Source of the DNA: Bacteroidales bacterium UBA4893
Lineage (GTDB): Bacteria > Bacteroidota > Bacteroidia > Bacteroidales > P3
Reading direction: 5' to 3'
Length of the DNA: 64,000 nt
Assembly: GCA_002399025.1 (NCBI GenBank)
Contig: DHCV01000027.1
Span: 12,149 to 76,148, forward strand
Part shown: positions 34,748 through 43,253 of the stretch, piece after piece
Position numbering within the stretch: the first letter of the stretch is position 1
Layout of the letters: every line of letters starts with the position of its first letter
Position numbers and translations under genes: made by a program
Notes under the pieces: model-generated
Told to the model about the DNA's origin: nothing
Seen by the model: only the letters and a program-made list of their open reading frames with translations
Databases searched by the model: none

Positions 34748-34755
34748 CAAAAATA
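34748..34755 (-). promoter_or_regulatory. -7 box of mnmA, implying a leaderless mRNA
   Basis: Minus strand reads TATTTTTG, then CAAA, then ATG. The start codon begins 5 nt after the last base of the box, about where transcription should start. Confidence 0.55.
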
Positions 34756-34802
34756 CAATAATATTAGGAAACTTTGCTTAACCTATTTCTTATTTCAATT
34801 TA

Positions 34803-34907
34803 TCAGAATAAGGTTTTAGAAAATTAAAATCAAGTTATACGGAAATAGAATCAAGTTTTAGTAAATTAGAATCAAGAGATAAAAAATTAAAACTTGATTA
34901 AAAATTT
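34803..34907. repeat. Intergenic 21-bp periodic array (five units, AATCAAG words)
   Basis: Five exact 21-bp registers at 34803, 34824, 34845, 34866 and 34887. Units 2-4 contain AATCAAG, unit 1 has AATAAGGTTTTAG, and unit 5 has the inverse word CTTGATT. The shared tail AGTAAATTAG in unit 3 resembles the tail of the arrays at 23249 and 32885. It lies in the 353-bp divergent gap between mnmA and dnaE, separate from both sets of promoter boxes. Confidence 0.9.
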
Positions 34908-34921
34908 TCTGATTGTATTTA

Positions 34922-34929
34922 TAATTTTG
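34922..34929 (+). promoter_or_regulatory. Distal candidate -7 box for dnaE
   Basis: TAATTTTG just after the repeat array, 167 nt before the dnaE ATG. A long-leader second promoter is possible. Confidence 0.4.
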
Positions 34930-35053
34930 CAAAGGAATAAATATTCCCCTTATTTAAATATATTTAGATTTAGTAATAAAGTACTTTGATTATTTTTGAG
35001 GATTGTTAATAACTTTTTCCTCTTTTTATCTTTATTTGGCAATGGAAGTTCAT

Positions 35054-35061
35054 TATCTTTG
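35054..35061 (+). promoter_or_regulatory. Proximal -7 box for dnaE
   Basis: TATCTTTG, 35 nt before the dnaE ATG at 35097; predicted leader about 30 nt. Confidence 0.55.
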
Positions 35062-35096
35062 CAATTGATTCTTTTATATAATAAATTCTAATTTTT

Positions 35097-38000
35097 ATGG
35101 CAAAATTTACTCATCTTCACGTTCACTCTCAATATTCTATCTTGGATGGGGCTGCAAGTATTTCTGGTTTGATTAATAGGGCAAAAGAGCTTTCAATGAA
35201 TGCTTTGGCAATAACAGATCATGGTAATTTATATGGTGTTTTTGATTTTCATACTATGGCTCTTAAGAATGGCATTAAGCCATTGATTGGGAGTGAGGTT
35301 TATGTTGCAAGAGAAAGTCGTTTTAAGAAAGATGGAAGGAATTTTAGTGGAGATCATCTAATACTAATTGCCAAAAATGCAAAGGGTTATCAGAATTTAA
35401 TGAAGCTAAGTTCACTTTCTTTTGACCCAAAATCATTTTATCGTACTTCGAGAATTGACAAAGAACTCCTCTTTGAATATAGCGAAGGGTTGATTTGTTC
35501 CTCTGCATGTTTGGGAGGTATTGTCCCTCAGTATATTCTTTCAAATAATATTGAGGATGCTGAAAAAACTGTTCAGGAATACAAGAGTGTTTTTGGGGAT
35601 GATTACTATTTGGAAATTCAGAATCATGGTTTAGAAGAGCAGGCTATGGTCAAAGAAAAGATAATTGAAATTGCAAAGAAATATGAAGTAAAGGTTATTG
35701 CAACTAATGATGTTCATTATATTAATTCTACTGATTTTGATGCTCATAAGATTTTGATTTGTCTTAATACTGGTCAAAAGCTTAGCGAATATTCTAAAAT
35801 GCATTATACAGGCTTAGAGTATTTTAAGTCTCAAGAAGAGATGGAAGAATTGTTTGCTGATATTCCTGAGGCTATTTCAAACACTCAAGAGATTGTTGAC
35901 AAGGTTGAGGAATATCCACTGAAACGTGACCCAATCTTACCGGTTTTTGATATACCAAATAGCTTTGGACTAATTGAAGATTTTATTAAAAAGTATCCTA
36001 AGGAGGAAATTGAAAAAGAGTTATCTGAAGAGGAAATAACTAAAAAAGGAGGATATGAAAAGATAATAAGAACAAGGTTTGAGTTTGAGTATTTAAAACA
36101 TTTGACTTTCAATGGAGCTAAGAAGAAATATGGAGAAGAATTATCTGATGAGTTGATAGAAAGAATTGATTTTGAACTCTCAACCATAAATAATATGGGC
36201 TACCCTGGCTATTTTCTAATTGTTCAAGATTTTATCAACTATTCACAAGACCATTTAGGTGTTATTGTTGGTCCGGGTAGAGGTTCTGCAGCTGGAAGTG
36301 TTGTGGCTTATTGTCTGGGAATCACTGCAATTGACCCTATTAAATATGGACTTCTTTTTGAAAGATTCTTAAATCCTGATAGAGTTTCATTGCCCGATGT
36401 TGATGTTGATTTTGATGATGAAGGAAGAGCAAGAGTTTTGGAGTATGTTCAAGAGAAATACGGTTCTGCACATGTTGCTCAAATCATTACTTTCGGTGCT
36501 ATGGCTGCTAAAAGTTCAATTAGGGACGTTGCAAGAGTTTTAGAACTTCCTCTTCCAGAGTCTGACAGATTGGCTAAATTGGTTCCTGATAAACCTGGAA
36601 CAACTTTAGAAGAAGCATATAAGGACGTTCCTGAGCTTAGAGATGCTCTTGAAAATGGAACAGAATTGGTTAAAAAGACTTTAAAGTTTGCAAAGGAGCT
36701 TGAAGGCTCAATAAGAAATATTGGTACTCATGCATGTGGAGTTATAATTGGTCCTGATGATCTTTCAAAATATATTCCTTTGGCTACAGCAACTGCAAAG
36801 GATGAGCAATCCATAATAACACAATTTGAAGGAAAGATTGTTGAGGATGTAGGAATGATTAAGATGGACTTTTTGGGACTTAAAACACTTTCCATAATAA
36901 AAGATGCTTGTGCCAATATTCAAAAATCTCATCAAATTCATATTAATCCTCGCGAAATTCCATTGGATGACAAACCAACTTTTGAACTTTTCCAAAGAGG
37001 AGATTCTATAGGGACTTTCCAATTTGAAAGCGATGGGATGAGGCAGCATATGCAAAATCTAAAGCCCGATAGGTTTGAGGATTTAATTGCAATGAATGCC
37101 CTATATCGTCCTGGTCCAATGCAATATATTCCTAACTATATAGCAAGAAAACATAAAAGAGAAAAGATAGTCTACGATATTCCAGAGATAATGGAGAAAT
37201 ACTTAGGTGAAACCTATGGAATTACAGTTTATCAAGAACAGGTTATGCAGCTTTCACAAGCAATTGCTGGATTTACAAAAGGACAGGCCGATACCCTTCG
37301 TAAGGCAATGGGGAAAAAGCAAAAAAAGGACATGGACGTATTGAAAGAGAAGTTTTTGGATGGCAGTAAGGAAAGAGGACACGATAAAGATTTAATTGAA
37401 AAGATTTGGCATGATTGGGAAAAGTTTGCCGAATATGCTTTTAATAAATCTCATTCCACTTGCTATGCCTACATTGCTTATCAAACCGCATGGTTAAAAG
37501 CACATTATCCAGCAGATTTTATGTCTTCAGTGTTAACTCATAACCTAAGTGATATTAAGAAGATTACCTATTATATTGAGGAGGCTCAAAGGCTAAAGAT
37601 TTCTGTTCAAGGACCAGATATAAATGAATCAGAAATAAATTTTGCAGTAAACAAAAAGGGAGAAATCCGTTTTGGACTTGCTGCAATTAAGAGTGTTGGA
37701 GTTAATGCAGCACAAGAAATAATTAGGGAAAGAGATGAGAATGGACCTTTTCTATCTCCATTTGACTTCATAAGAAGGGTAAATGTTAATAAAAGATGTA
37801 TTGAGGCATTAGTAAGTGCTGGCTCATTTGATAGCTTTACCAAGTATCATAGAGCACAATATTTTAACAAGGTAAAAACAGCTAATAACGACGAAATAAC
37901 TATTATTGAGAAATTGGTTATATATGGAAACAAGATTAAGAATAATGAAAATTCTTCACAAGTTTCCTTATTTGAAGATAGTATTGAAGAAACTTACGCT

Positions 38001-38714
38001 GAACCTGAAATTCCTAATTGTATTGAATGGTCAAAGATCGAAATACTTAAGCAGGAAAAAGAATCAATTGGTTTCTATATATCTGGACACCCATTGGATA
38101 GGTTTACTTTAGAACAAAAACTATTTGAGAACACAAAACTCTCAGAACTTTCAGAAAGCCTTACTCCATTTGAAAATAAGATATTATACTTTGTAGGGAT
38201 GATAACAAACAGCCAGGAAAAATTGACAAAAACTGGCAAAAATTATGGTAGCTTTGTTTTTGAAGACGAAACTTCAAGTAGAGAGATTACTCTTTTTAGT
38301 AAAGATTATATCAACTTCCATAAATATTTGATTGATGGGTTATTCGTCTTACTTAAAGCTACAGTTAAGAAAAAAGGATGGGGAGATGAAAATAGTAAGG
38401 ATGCATTAGAATTTAAGATTTTACAAATTGAAGAATTAGATGAGGTGTTGGTTAAGTATGCAAAAGGTATTAAATTAGTTATGCCTATTGAAAATGTAAA
38501 TAATGAATTTGTTGAAAAGGTTTTGAAAGCAGCTAAAAAATCAAAAGGAAATTCTTTAGTCTCTTTCTTTGTTATTGATTCAGAAGCAGATGTTGAAGTT
38601 ACTCTAAAAGCAAGAAAACACATGGTTTCAATCCCTAAGTTTTTGGAAGAGATAAAAGAATATATTGAAAATAGAACTATTTATTCATATGATGTTGATG
38701 TTAGCACAATGTAA
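35097..38714 (+). CDS. dnaE: DNA polymerase III alpha subunit
   Basis: Replicative polymerase catalytic subunit, 1205 residues. The N-terminal PHP domain begins THLHVHSQYSILDGAASISG with the metal-binding histidines. The palm domain contains GPGRGSAAGSVVAYCLGI and the catalytic acidic triplet PDVDVDFDDE near residues 432-441. The fingers region and NKSHSTCYAYIAYQTAWLKAH follow, then helix-hairpin-helix and OB-fold regions (ILYFVGMITNSQEKL). Length is normal for the class. queG begins 3 nt after the stop, so the two share a transcript. Confidence 0.98.
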   Translation: MAKFTHLHVHSQYSILDGAASISGLINRAKELSMNALAITDHGNLYGVFDFHTMALKNGIKPLIGSEVYVARESRFKKDGRNFSGDHLILIAKNAKGYQNLMKLSSLSFDPKSFYRTSRIDKELLFEYSEGLICSSACLGGIVPQYILSNNIEDAEKTVQEYKSVFGDDYYLEIQNHGLEEQAMVKEKIIEIAKKYEVKVIATNDVHYINSTDFDAHKILICLNTGQKLSEYSKMHYTGLEYFKSQEEMEELFADIPEAISNTQEIVDKVEEYPLKRDPILPVFDIPNSFGLIEDFIKKYPKEEIEKELSEEEITKKGGYEKIIRTRFEFEYLKHLTFNGAKKKYGEELSDELIERIDFELSTINNMGYPGYFLIVQDFINYSQDHLGVIVGPGRGSAAGSVVAYCLGITAIDPIKYGLLFERFLNPDRVSLPDVDVDFDDEGRARVLEYVQEKYGSAHVAQIITFGAMAAKSSIRDVARVLELPLPESDRLAKLVPDKPGTTLEEAYKDVPELRDALENGTELVKKTLKFAKELEGSIRNIGTHACGVIIGPDDLSKYIPLATATAKDEQSIITQFEGKIVEDVGMIKMDFLGLKTLSIIKDACANIQKSHQIHINPREIPLDDKPTFELFQRGDSIGTFQFESDGMRQHMQNLKPDRFEDLIAMNALYRPGPMQYIPNYIARKHKREKIVYDIPEIMEKYLGETYGITVYQEQVMQLSQAIAGFTKGQADTLRKAMGKKQKKDMDVLKEKFLDGSKERGHDKDLIEKIWHDWEKFAEYAFNKSHSTCYAYIAYQTAWLKAHYPADFMSSVLTHNLSDIKKITYYIEEAQRLKISVQGPDINESEINFAVNKKGEIRFGLAAIKSVGVNAAQEIIRERDENGPFLSPFDFIRRVNVNKRCIEALVSAGSFDSFTKYHRAQYFNKVKTANNDEITIIEKLVIYGNKIKNNENSSQVSLFEDSIEETYAEPEIPNCIEWSKIEILKQEKESIGFYISGHPLDRFTLEQKLFENTKLSELSESLTPFENKILYFVGMITNSQEKLTKTGKNYGSFVFEDETSSREITLFSKDYINFHKYLIDGLFVLLKATVKKKGWGDENSKDALEFKILQIEELDEVLVKYAKGIKLVMPIENVNNEFVEKVLKAAKKSKGNSLVSFFVIDSEADVEVTLKARKHMVSIPKFLEEIKEYIENRTIYSYDVDVSTM

Positions 38715-38717
38715 TCG

Positions 38718-39647
38718 ATGGAAAATTATATTGCATTTGATACAATTAAATCATTAGCATTAAAAGCTGGATTTCAAGACTGTGGAGCAATTGAGATAAA
38801 GAAATTTGATATCTCTTTCTTTAAAAATTGGATAGACAGAGGATATAATGCTGATATGCAATATTTAGAAAGATACATTGATATTAGAGAAAATCCTTCT
38901 CTCCTACTTGAAAATTCAAAATCTTTAATTAGTTTTATTGTCTCTTACAACATTGAATTACCTGATAACAAAGATGATAATATGCTTAAATTTGCTTCTT
39001 ACAGCCTCTTTAATGACTATCATAAAGCAATTAAACAAGCATTATATGAATTAATTCATTGCATTCAAGATATTTATCCTAATTTTAAAGCTATTGCATT
39101 TGTTGATTCTGCTCCAATTTTAGAAAAAGTTATTGCAAAAGAAGCAGGCTTAGGATGGATTGGCAAAAACTCTTTATTGATTAATAAAACCTTTGGGAGT
39201 AAGATATTAATAGGAGAAATAATTACTAATTTCTCTACTGATTATAATAAAGATATTGAAATAGACTTATGCAAAGAATGTAATATATGCATTAATTCAT
39301 GTCCAAACTCAGCAATCCTTAATAATAAAACCATAGATTCAAGGCTTTGCAATTCATATCATACAATTGAAAACAAGCATAATATCCCCCCAAATATAAA
39401 TCTAAACTATTATATTTTTGGTTGTGACATATGCCTTAAAGCCTGTCCTTGGAATAAAAAAGAAATAGAGATATCTAAAATATTAACTCTAAACCCTAAT
39501 ATGCAAATATTTGAACAGAATATAAACAAAAAAATAACTGATAAAACAGATTTTAATAAAGCCAATAAGAACTCCTCTCTCTCAAGGATAAAGTTTTCAA
39601 AATTAATTGATAATATCAATCATAATGGGAAAGAAGTACTTCTTTGA
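38718..39647 (+). CDS. queG: Epoxyqueuosine reductase
   Basis: Last step of queuosine synthesis: reduces epoxyqueuosine at tRNA position 34 using cobalamin and Fe-S clusters. 309 residues. FVDSAPILEKVIAKEAGLGWIGKN is the family signature, with the catalytic Asp. Two 4Fe-4S motifs are visible: CKECNICINSCPN and CDICLKACPWN. The start ATG follows dnaE after 3 nt. It is convergent with the YiiX-like gene with a 14-nt gap and no terminator. Together with mnmA and mnmG the window holds three anticodon-loop wobble-modification genes. Confidence 0.95.
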   Translation: MENYIAFDTIKSLALKAGFQDCGAIEIKKFDISFFKNWIDRGYNADMQYLERYIDIRENPSLLLENSKSLISFIVSYNIELPDNKDDNMLKFASYSLFNDYHKAIKQALYELIHCIQDIYPNFKAIAFVDSAPILEKVIAKEAGLGWIGKNSLLINKTFGSKILIGEIITNFSTDYNKDIEIDLCKECNICINSCPNSAILNNKTIDSRLCNSYHTIENKHNIPPNINLNYYIFGCDICLKACPWNKKEIEISKILTLNPNMQIFEQNINKKITDKTDFNKANKNSSLSRIKFSKLIDNINHNGKEVLL

Positions 39648-39661
39648 GTTAATTTACTTAT

Positions 39662-40261
39662 CTAAAATTGATAAACAAGCTTTAAATTAGAATAAGAAAT
39701 TATATCTGAACAAAATATCAAATCAGAGAATAAAGGAAGATTATGCCTTCTCCCTTGACTTAAATCTATATTTAATGACGTTCGGAAGATGTGCCATACA
39801 AGCTCTGTACAATAAAAAGAAGTTGTGTCTTGCAAATCCATTGAAACATCAAATAACGGACTCCTATATATTATTTCTTTCACTTTACTATAAATAAGAA
39901 TTGTGTCTTCCTGTTGTAAATCTGCTCTGTAAATACCTCCTGACAATGCTTTATCAGTTGCAAAAAACTCTTCTATCAACTCAACTTTTATCTTGTCCTT
40001 TTCATTCTTATTGCTTTCATTGGGAACTGCATGAACTACTCTCCATGCTGAATCAAACCAAATAACAAGACCTACATGAGAATAGATACTCTTTTTATCA
40101 ATGCCTTTAACAATTTCACTTTCAACACTTTTTCCCTCACGAAAGACTATGTCCCCCGTTTGAAAAACTAAATTAGAAGGAATTTGCCAGTTATTATGAT
40201 CTTCTTTACATGAGAAAAATAAGAAACAAACAAAGCAAAACAAGCAAATAACCTTCTTCAT
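39662..40261 (-). CDS. YiiX/NlpC-P60-type permuted cysteine hydrolase lipoprotein
   Basis: From the ATG at 40261 (199 residues). A frame-extending ATG at 40279 is less likely because MKKVICLFCFVCFLFFSC is a complete lipoprotein signal with Cys18. The mature part has QTGDIVFREG near residue 35, then SHVGLVIWF with the candidate catalytic His, and FYCTELVWHIF with the candidate nucleophile Cys. This Cys-after-His order is that of the permuted papain-like YiiX/YaeF group. Expected to be a membrane-anchored amidase or peptidase acting on an acylated or peptide substrate. It sits at the edge of an accessory patch next to the broken HU gene. Confidence 0.83.
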   Translation of the reverse strand: MKKVICLFCFVCFLFFSCKEDHNNWQIPSNLVFQTGDIVFREGKSVESEIVKGIDKKSIYSHVGLVIWFDSAWRVVHAVPNESNKNEKDKIKVELIEEFFATDKALSGGIYRADLQQEDTILIYSKVKEIIYRSPLFDVSMDLQDTTSFYCTELVWHIFRTSLNIDLSQGRRHNLPLFSDLIFCSDIISYSNLKLVYQF

Positions 40262-40291
40262 TAGTTTAATCAAAAACAATTTATTTATATA

Positions 40292-40724
40292 TTAAATTGT
40301 TTCATCAATTATTTTTCCTGACTGATAACCATTAACTTCTAAAGAACCCAATGTTTTAGGCTCACTTCGAAGTTCTTCTCTTAGTTTTTTACCTAAACGG
40401 AAAGTTACATTAACTCGCTTTATTGTATCGGCATTTGCCTCTTCCAAAGTATTAACGCTTCGAGCATTCAATGTTACGCTAAACTCTCCAAACTCATCCA
40501 AATCAACTCCTCTACCATCTTTAAAATACTTTCCCATTACAAAAAAAGAAATTATCAATAGCATTCTTAATATCCCCTCTTGAAAGAGAGGACAAGTCAG
40601 TCATATCATCATAAATCTGATTAATCTTGACTTTTTTCGTCTTTTTCTTTATTACAAGAAACTTATTTCCGGGATTAAGTCCTGTTACGATCTTTCTTAA
40701 TACCCTGATATACTCTATTGCCAT
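40292..40724 (-). pseudogene. HU-family (HU-HIG) DNA-binding protein, frameshifted
   Basis: Two overlapping leftward frames together make one HU-like protein of about 143 residues. The first frame (40521-40724) starts MAIEYIRVLRKIVTG and runs through SSLSRGDIKNAIDNF. The second frame (to 40292) continues VMGKYFKDGRGVDLDEFGEFSVTL and KRVNVTFRLGKKLREEL, the DNA-binding arm and C-terminus. The join lies at a run of seven T on the coding strand (A run at 40541-40547); with six T the frames fuse perfectly. It is therefore a recent single-base insertion, a sequencing error, or slippage. The second frame has no credible start of its own. The family is nucleoid-associated. Confidence 0.85.
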
Positions 40725-40815
40725 AATTTAAATATTTTTAATTTGTAATTAAATATCTATCTCTTAATGTTACTAAAATTCCCTCTTTTATCCTCATAAT
40801 AAGTTTTCAGTACTA

Positions 40816-40890
40816 TTAAAACAAGATTATGAGGCTACTATAACAAGATTATGAGGGCTTGAAAAGCTTGTTTTAGAAGCCTCATAATCC
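40816..40890. repeat. Intergenic 22-bp periodic array (ATTATGAGG words)
   Basis: ACAAGATTATGAGG occurs at 40821-40834 and 40843-40856, exactly 22 bp apart. The inverse word CCTCATAAT occurs at 40792-40800 and again at about 40880-40888, so the copies can pair as alternative hairpins. It fills much of the 175-bp gap after the DUF4878 lipoprotein gene and may also act in 3'-end formation for that gene. Confidence 0.82.
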
Positions 40891-40899
40891 TTTATTAGT

Positions 40900-41280
40900 T
40901 TAATCTTTAATTTTCCAAACTCCTTCAATCAGTTCAAGTTTGATCTTGTCTTCTTTGTTCTCAGTCTTATCTGACATTGTGGAGGTAAAAGAATACTTGA
41001 CCTTAACAGTTGCTGTTTTACCATCTTCTACAATCTCTTCTGAAAGGATTTCATAGTCTTTCAAATCAAATTTAAAGCCCTCATACTTTGCAACTTCTTT
41101 TTTAATTTCCTCATCAGACATAGTAGTAAGAGACAAAGCCTTTTCTACTTTTCCACTTTTAAGAAAAGAATAATATTCATTTACAGTATTTTTTGGAGTT
41201 GATATTTTTCCTCCTTTACAGCCAATGATTAGGGCTGACACAATTAATATGAGTGATAACGCTCCTATAATTTTTTTCAT
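40900..41280 (-). CDS. DUF4878-type lipoprotein
   Basis: 126 residues. The lipoprotein signal MKKIIGALSLILIVSALIIGC has Cys at 21, then an NTF2-like/DUF4878 fold: TPKNTVNEYYSFLKSGKVEKAL, a central EEIVEDGKTATVKVKY and the closing LIEGVWKIKD. Such proteins are small periplasmic or outer-membrane-facing lipoproteins of unknown role; the fold often binds small ligands or proteins. It is next to the secreted orphan upstream and the repeat array downstream. Confidence 0.82.
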   Translation of the reverse strand: MKKIIGALSLILIVSALIIGCKGGKISTPKNTVNEYYSFLKSGKVEKALSLTTMSDEEIKKEVAKYEGFKFDLKDYEILSEEIVEDGKTATVKVKYSFTSTMSDKTENKEDKIKLELIEGVWKIKD

Positions 41281-41328
41281 AAATCTTGTTTATTAAATTA
41301 TTAAAATACATTTTTTCCATTTCACTGT

Positions 41329-41910
41329 CTATTCCCATGCAATTGGAATATTTCGAAATTCCATATTAGCATTATCGTTGCCGCTGGCACCTTTGTCATT
41401 TCCCACATTTAACCACCACGCAATAGAAACCAATTCAAATGCTTCAAGAGTTGCCGGAACACTTTTAAAAGTAACTTCATACCTTACAGCAATCCCATTT
41501 GGGCACCCCTTATCTACAGATGTATAAGCAGACTTGTTATTAAAAGAGTTGCCTGATTTGTCATAAGCCTTATCCATTCCTCTCCCTCCAACTCTGAAAT
41601 CGGCTTTTAGTCTCTTTGATTTGGCTGTGAATGCAATCATTACAGTTTCCGATGCTCTATCTCCAACGCATTCTACAAACTCAACATCAAGGTTTCTTTT
41701 GATCAAAGCAGGTATTACCGCAAATGGTTCATCGGTCATATTGATGCCAGTTGTCTGCTCTCCAACTTTTTTAACAAAGGAACCGAACTTTGATTTCTTT
41801 TTTTCTTTTTTCTCTGCTTTTCCCTCTTTTTGTTCCTGAGCCTTTAATGACATTGGACAAACAGCTAATAATACTGCAGCTAAAAACAGTATTGTAATTT
41901 TTTTGTTCAT
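41329..41910 (-). CDS. Secreted hypothetical protein
   Basis: 193 residues. Signal peptide MNKKITILFLAAVLLAVCPM...KAQ, then a very basic stretch (EGKAEKKEKKKSKFGSFVKK), then a globular part with no motif I recognise (FVECVGDRASETVMIAFTAKSKR, ending EFRNIPIAWE). Its codon choice looks slightly richer in G and C than its neighbours by eye, which may hint at a different history. Gap of 48 nt to the DUF4878 lipoprotein gene downstream, so the two may be co-transcribed. Confidence 0.68.
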   Translation of the reverse strand: MNKKITILFLAAVLLAVCPMSLKAQEQKEGKAEKKEKKKSKFGSFVKKVGEQTTGINMTDEPFAVIPALIKRNLDVEFVECVGDRASETVMIAFTAKSKRLKADFRVGGRGMDKAYDKSGNSFNNKSAYTSVDKGCPNGIAVRYEVTFKSVPATLEAFELVSIAWWLNVGNDKGASGNDNANMEFRNIPIAWE

Positions 41911-42187
41911 AAGTTTTTAATTTTTAGTAATTGATTTTGAATAATGGAAGCAAATTTAATTGAAGTCTATTTCTCAATACTTGCTTTAAATAAAATTTAA
42001 CTGTCATTCTGTAAAAAAATATTTAACTATTTGAAAAGATGGAAAATGCATGAGAGAAAACTAATTTAAAAATCTGAAAAAGATTTATTTTACATCGTTA
42101 AATCTATAAAAAATAGTTTTAATAGTAAGTATTCTGATTTTTTTCTCGTACTTTGCATAGCAAAAAAGAAGAAAATAAATAAGAATA

Positions 42188-43231
42188 ATGACAGATTTAA
42201 ATATTTTATTATCATTTTTATATTTTACCTCAGGTATAAACTTTGCAGCTCTCTTTACTTGCTCAATAATACTTTACAAAAAAAGGAAGTATAGCTTCCA
42301 GAAATTTTTTGCTCTTACATTTTTTTATTGGGGCATTTCGTTTTGTAATATATTTTTCTATGATTACAAAGAATTTCACAACATAAACTGCTTTTCAAAC
42401 ACCTTAATCCTTACTCTTGATTTTTGGATTGTAGGCTTTATGATAATATCTTTACTTCATCTTCTACATTATAAATCTAGTTCTCTAAAACATACATATA
42501 TTGTTTCTTTTCCATTTTTTCTTTTTACAATTAGCTTTTATATTACAAAATCGGAATATATACTATATATTTTGCAGTACTTTACAAGTATTTTATGTTT
42601 TGTGATGTATATATATATTGAAATTCAAGTTAGAAAATATGGGCGAAAAATAAAAGCTTACCACTCTAATCTGGAGAAGATACACCTACAATGGACAGTT
42701 AATATTCTTCGCATTTGCCTTCTTATAGTAATTCTATGGCTTATTTTAAGTTTCAATTTTACGCCTATTATAGACCTTATATACAATCTCTTGATGCTAC
42801 CATCAATTCTTTATATAAGCAAAAGAATCTACAATCAGGAACTTTCAAAAGAGTTAGACTTAATTGAGAAAGAAGAAATTAATTATAACTTCCATTTTGA
42901 TATTTCAGAAATAATACGAGAAAAGCAATACTATTTAACTGAAGATTTGAATCTTGATGTACTTGCAAGTCACATAGGCACCAATCGTACCTACCTATCT
43001 CGCTTTATAAACAATGAGTTAAAAACCAATTTTTACGATTATATAAATAATTTTCGAATTGAGCATGCTGAGAATTTACTAAAAGATCCCAATTGTAAAT
43101 TAAACTTAGAATCAATAGCATATGAGTCTGGATTTCGTTCTTACAGTACTTTTAATCGTTTTTTCAAGAAGAAATATAACACAACACCAGGGGATTTTAG
43201 AACTAAACATTTAAATGGAAATTTTTTATAA
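42188..43231 (+). CDS. Membrane-anchored AraC-family transcription regulator
   Basis: 347 residues. The N-terminal 215 residues contain about seven hydrophobic helices (from FLYFTSGINFAALFTCSIIL). The C-terminal 100 residues are an AraC-type double helix-turn-helix: LDVLASHIGTNRTYLSRFIN, then LNLESIAYESGFRSYSTFNRFF and TTPGDFR. This membrane-plus-AraC layout is common in Bacteroidota and suggests signal sensing at the membrane. The target is unknown. It is divergent from the secreted orphan (277-bp gap, no array seen) and convergent with sppA. Confidence 0.9.
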   Translation: MTDLNILLSFLYFTSGINFAALFTCSIILYKKRKYSFQKFFALTFFYWGISFCNIFFYDYKEFHNINCFSNTLILTLDFWIVGFMIISLLHLLHYKSSSLKHTYIVSFPFFLFTISFYITKSEYILYILQYFTSILCFVMYIYIEIQVRKYGRKIKAYHSNLEKIHLQWTVNILRICLLIVILWLILSFNFTPIIDLIYNLLMLPSILYISKRIYNQELSKELDLIEKEEINYNFHFDISEIIREKQYYLTEDLNLDVLASHIGTNRTYLSRFINNELKTNFYDYINNFRIEHAENLLKDPNCKLNLESIAYESGFRSYSTFNRFFKKKYNTTPGDFRTKHLNGNFL

Positions 43232-43253
43232 TTTCTCAATCAATTTATTTCTT

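Noticed and set aside
40292..40564. The second HU frame as an independent 90-residue gene
   Set aside because: Its first nine or so residues are the shifted reading of the upstream frame; the real homology begins at VMGKYF and continues the first frame.
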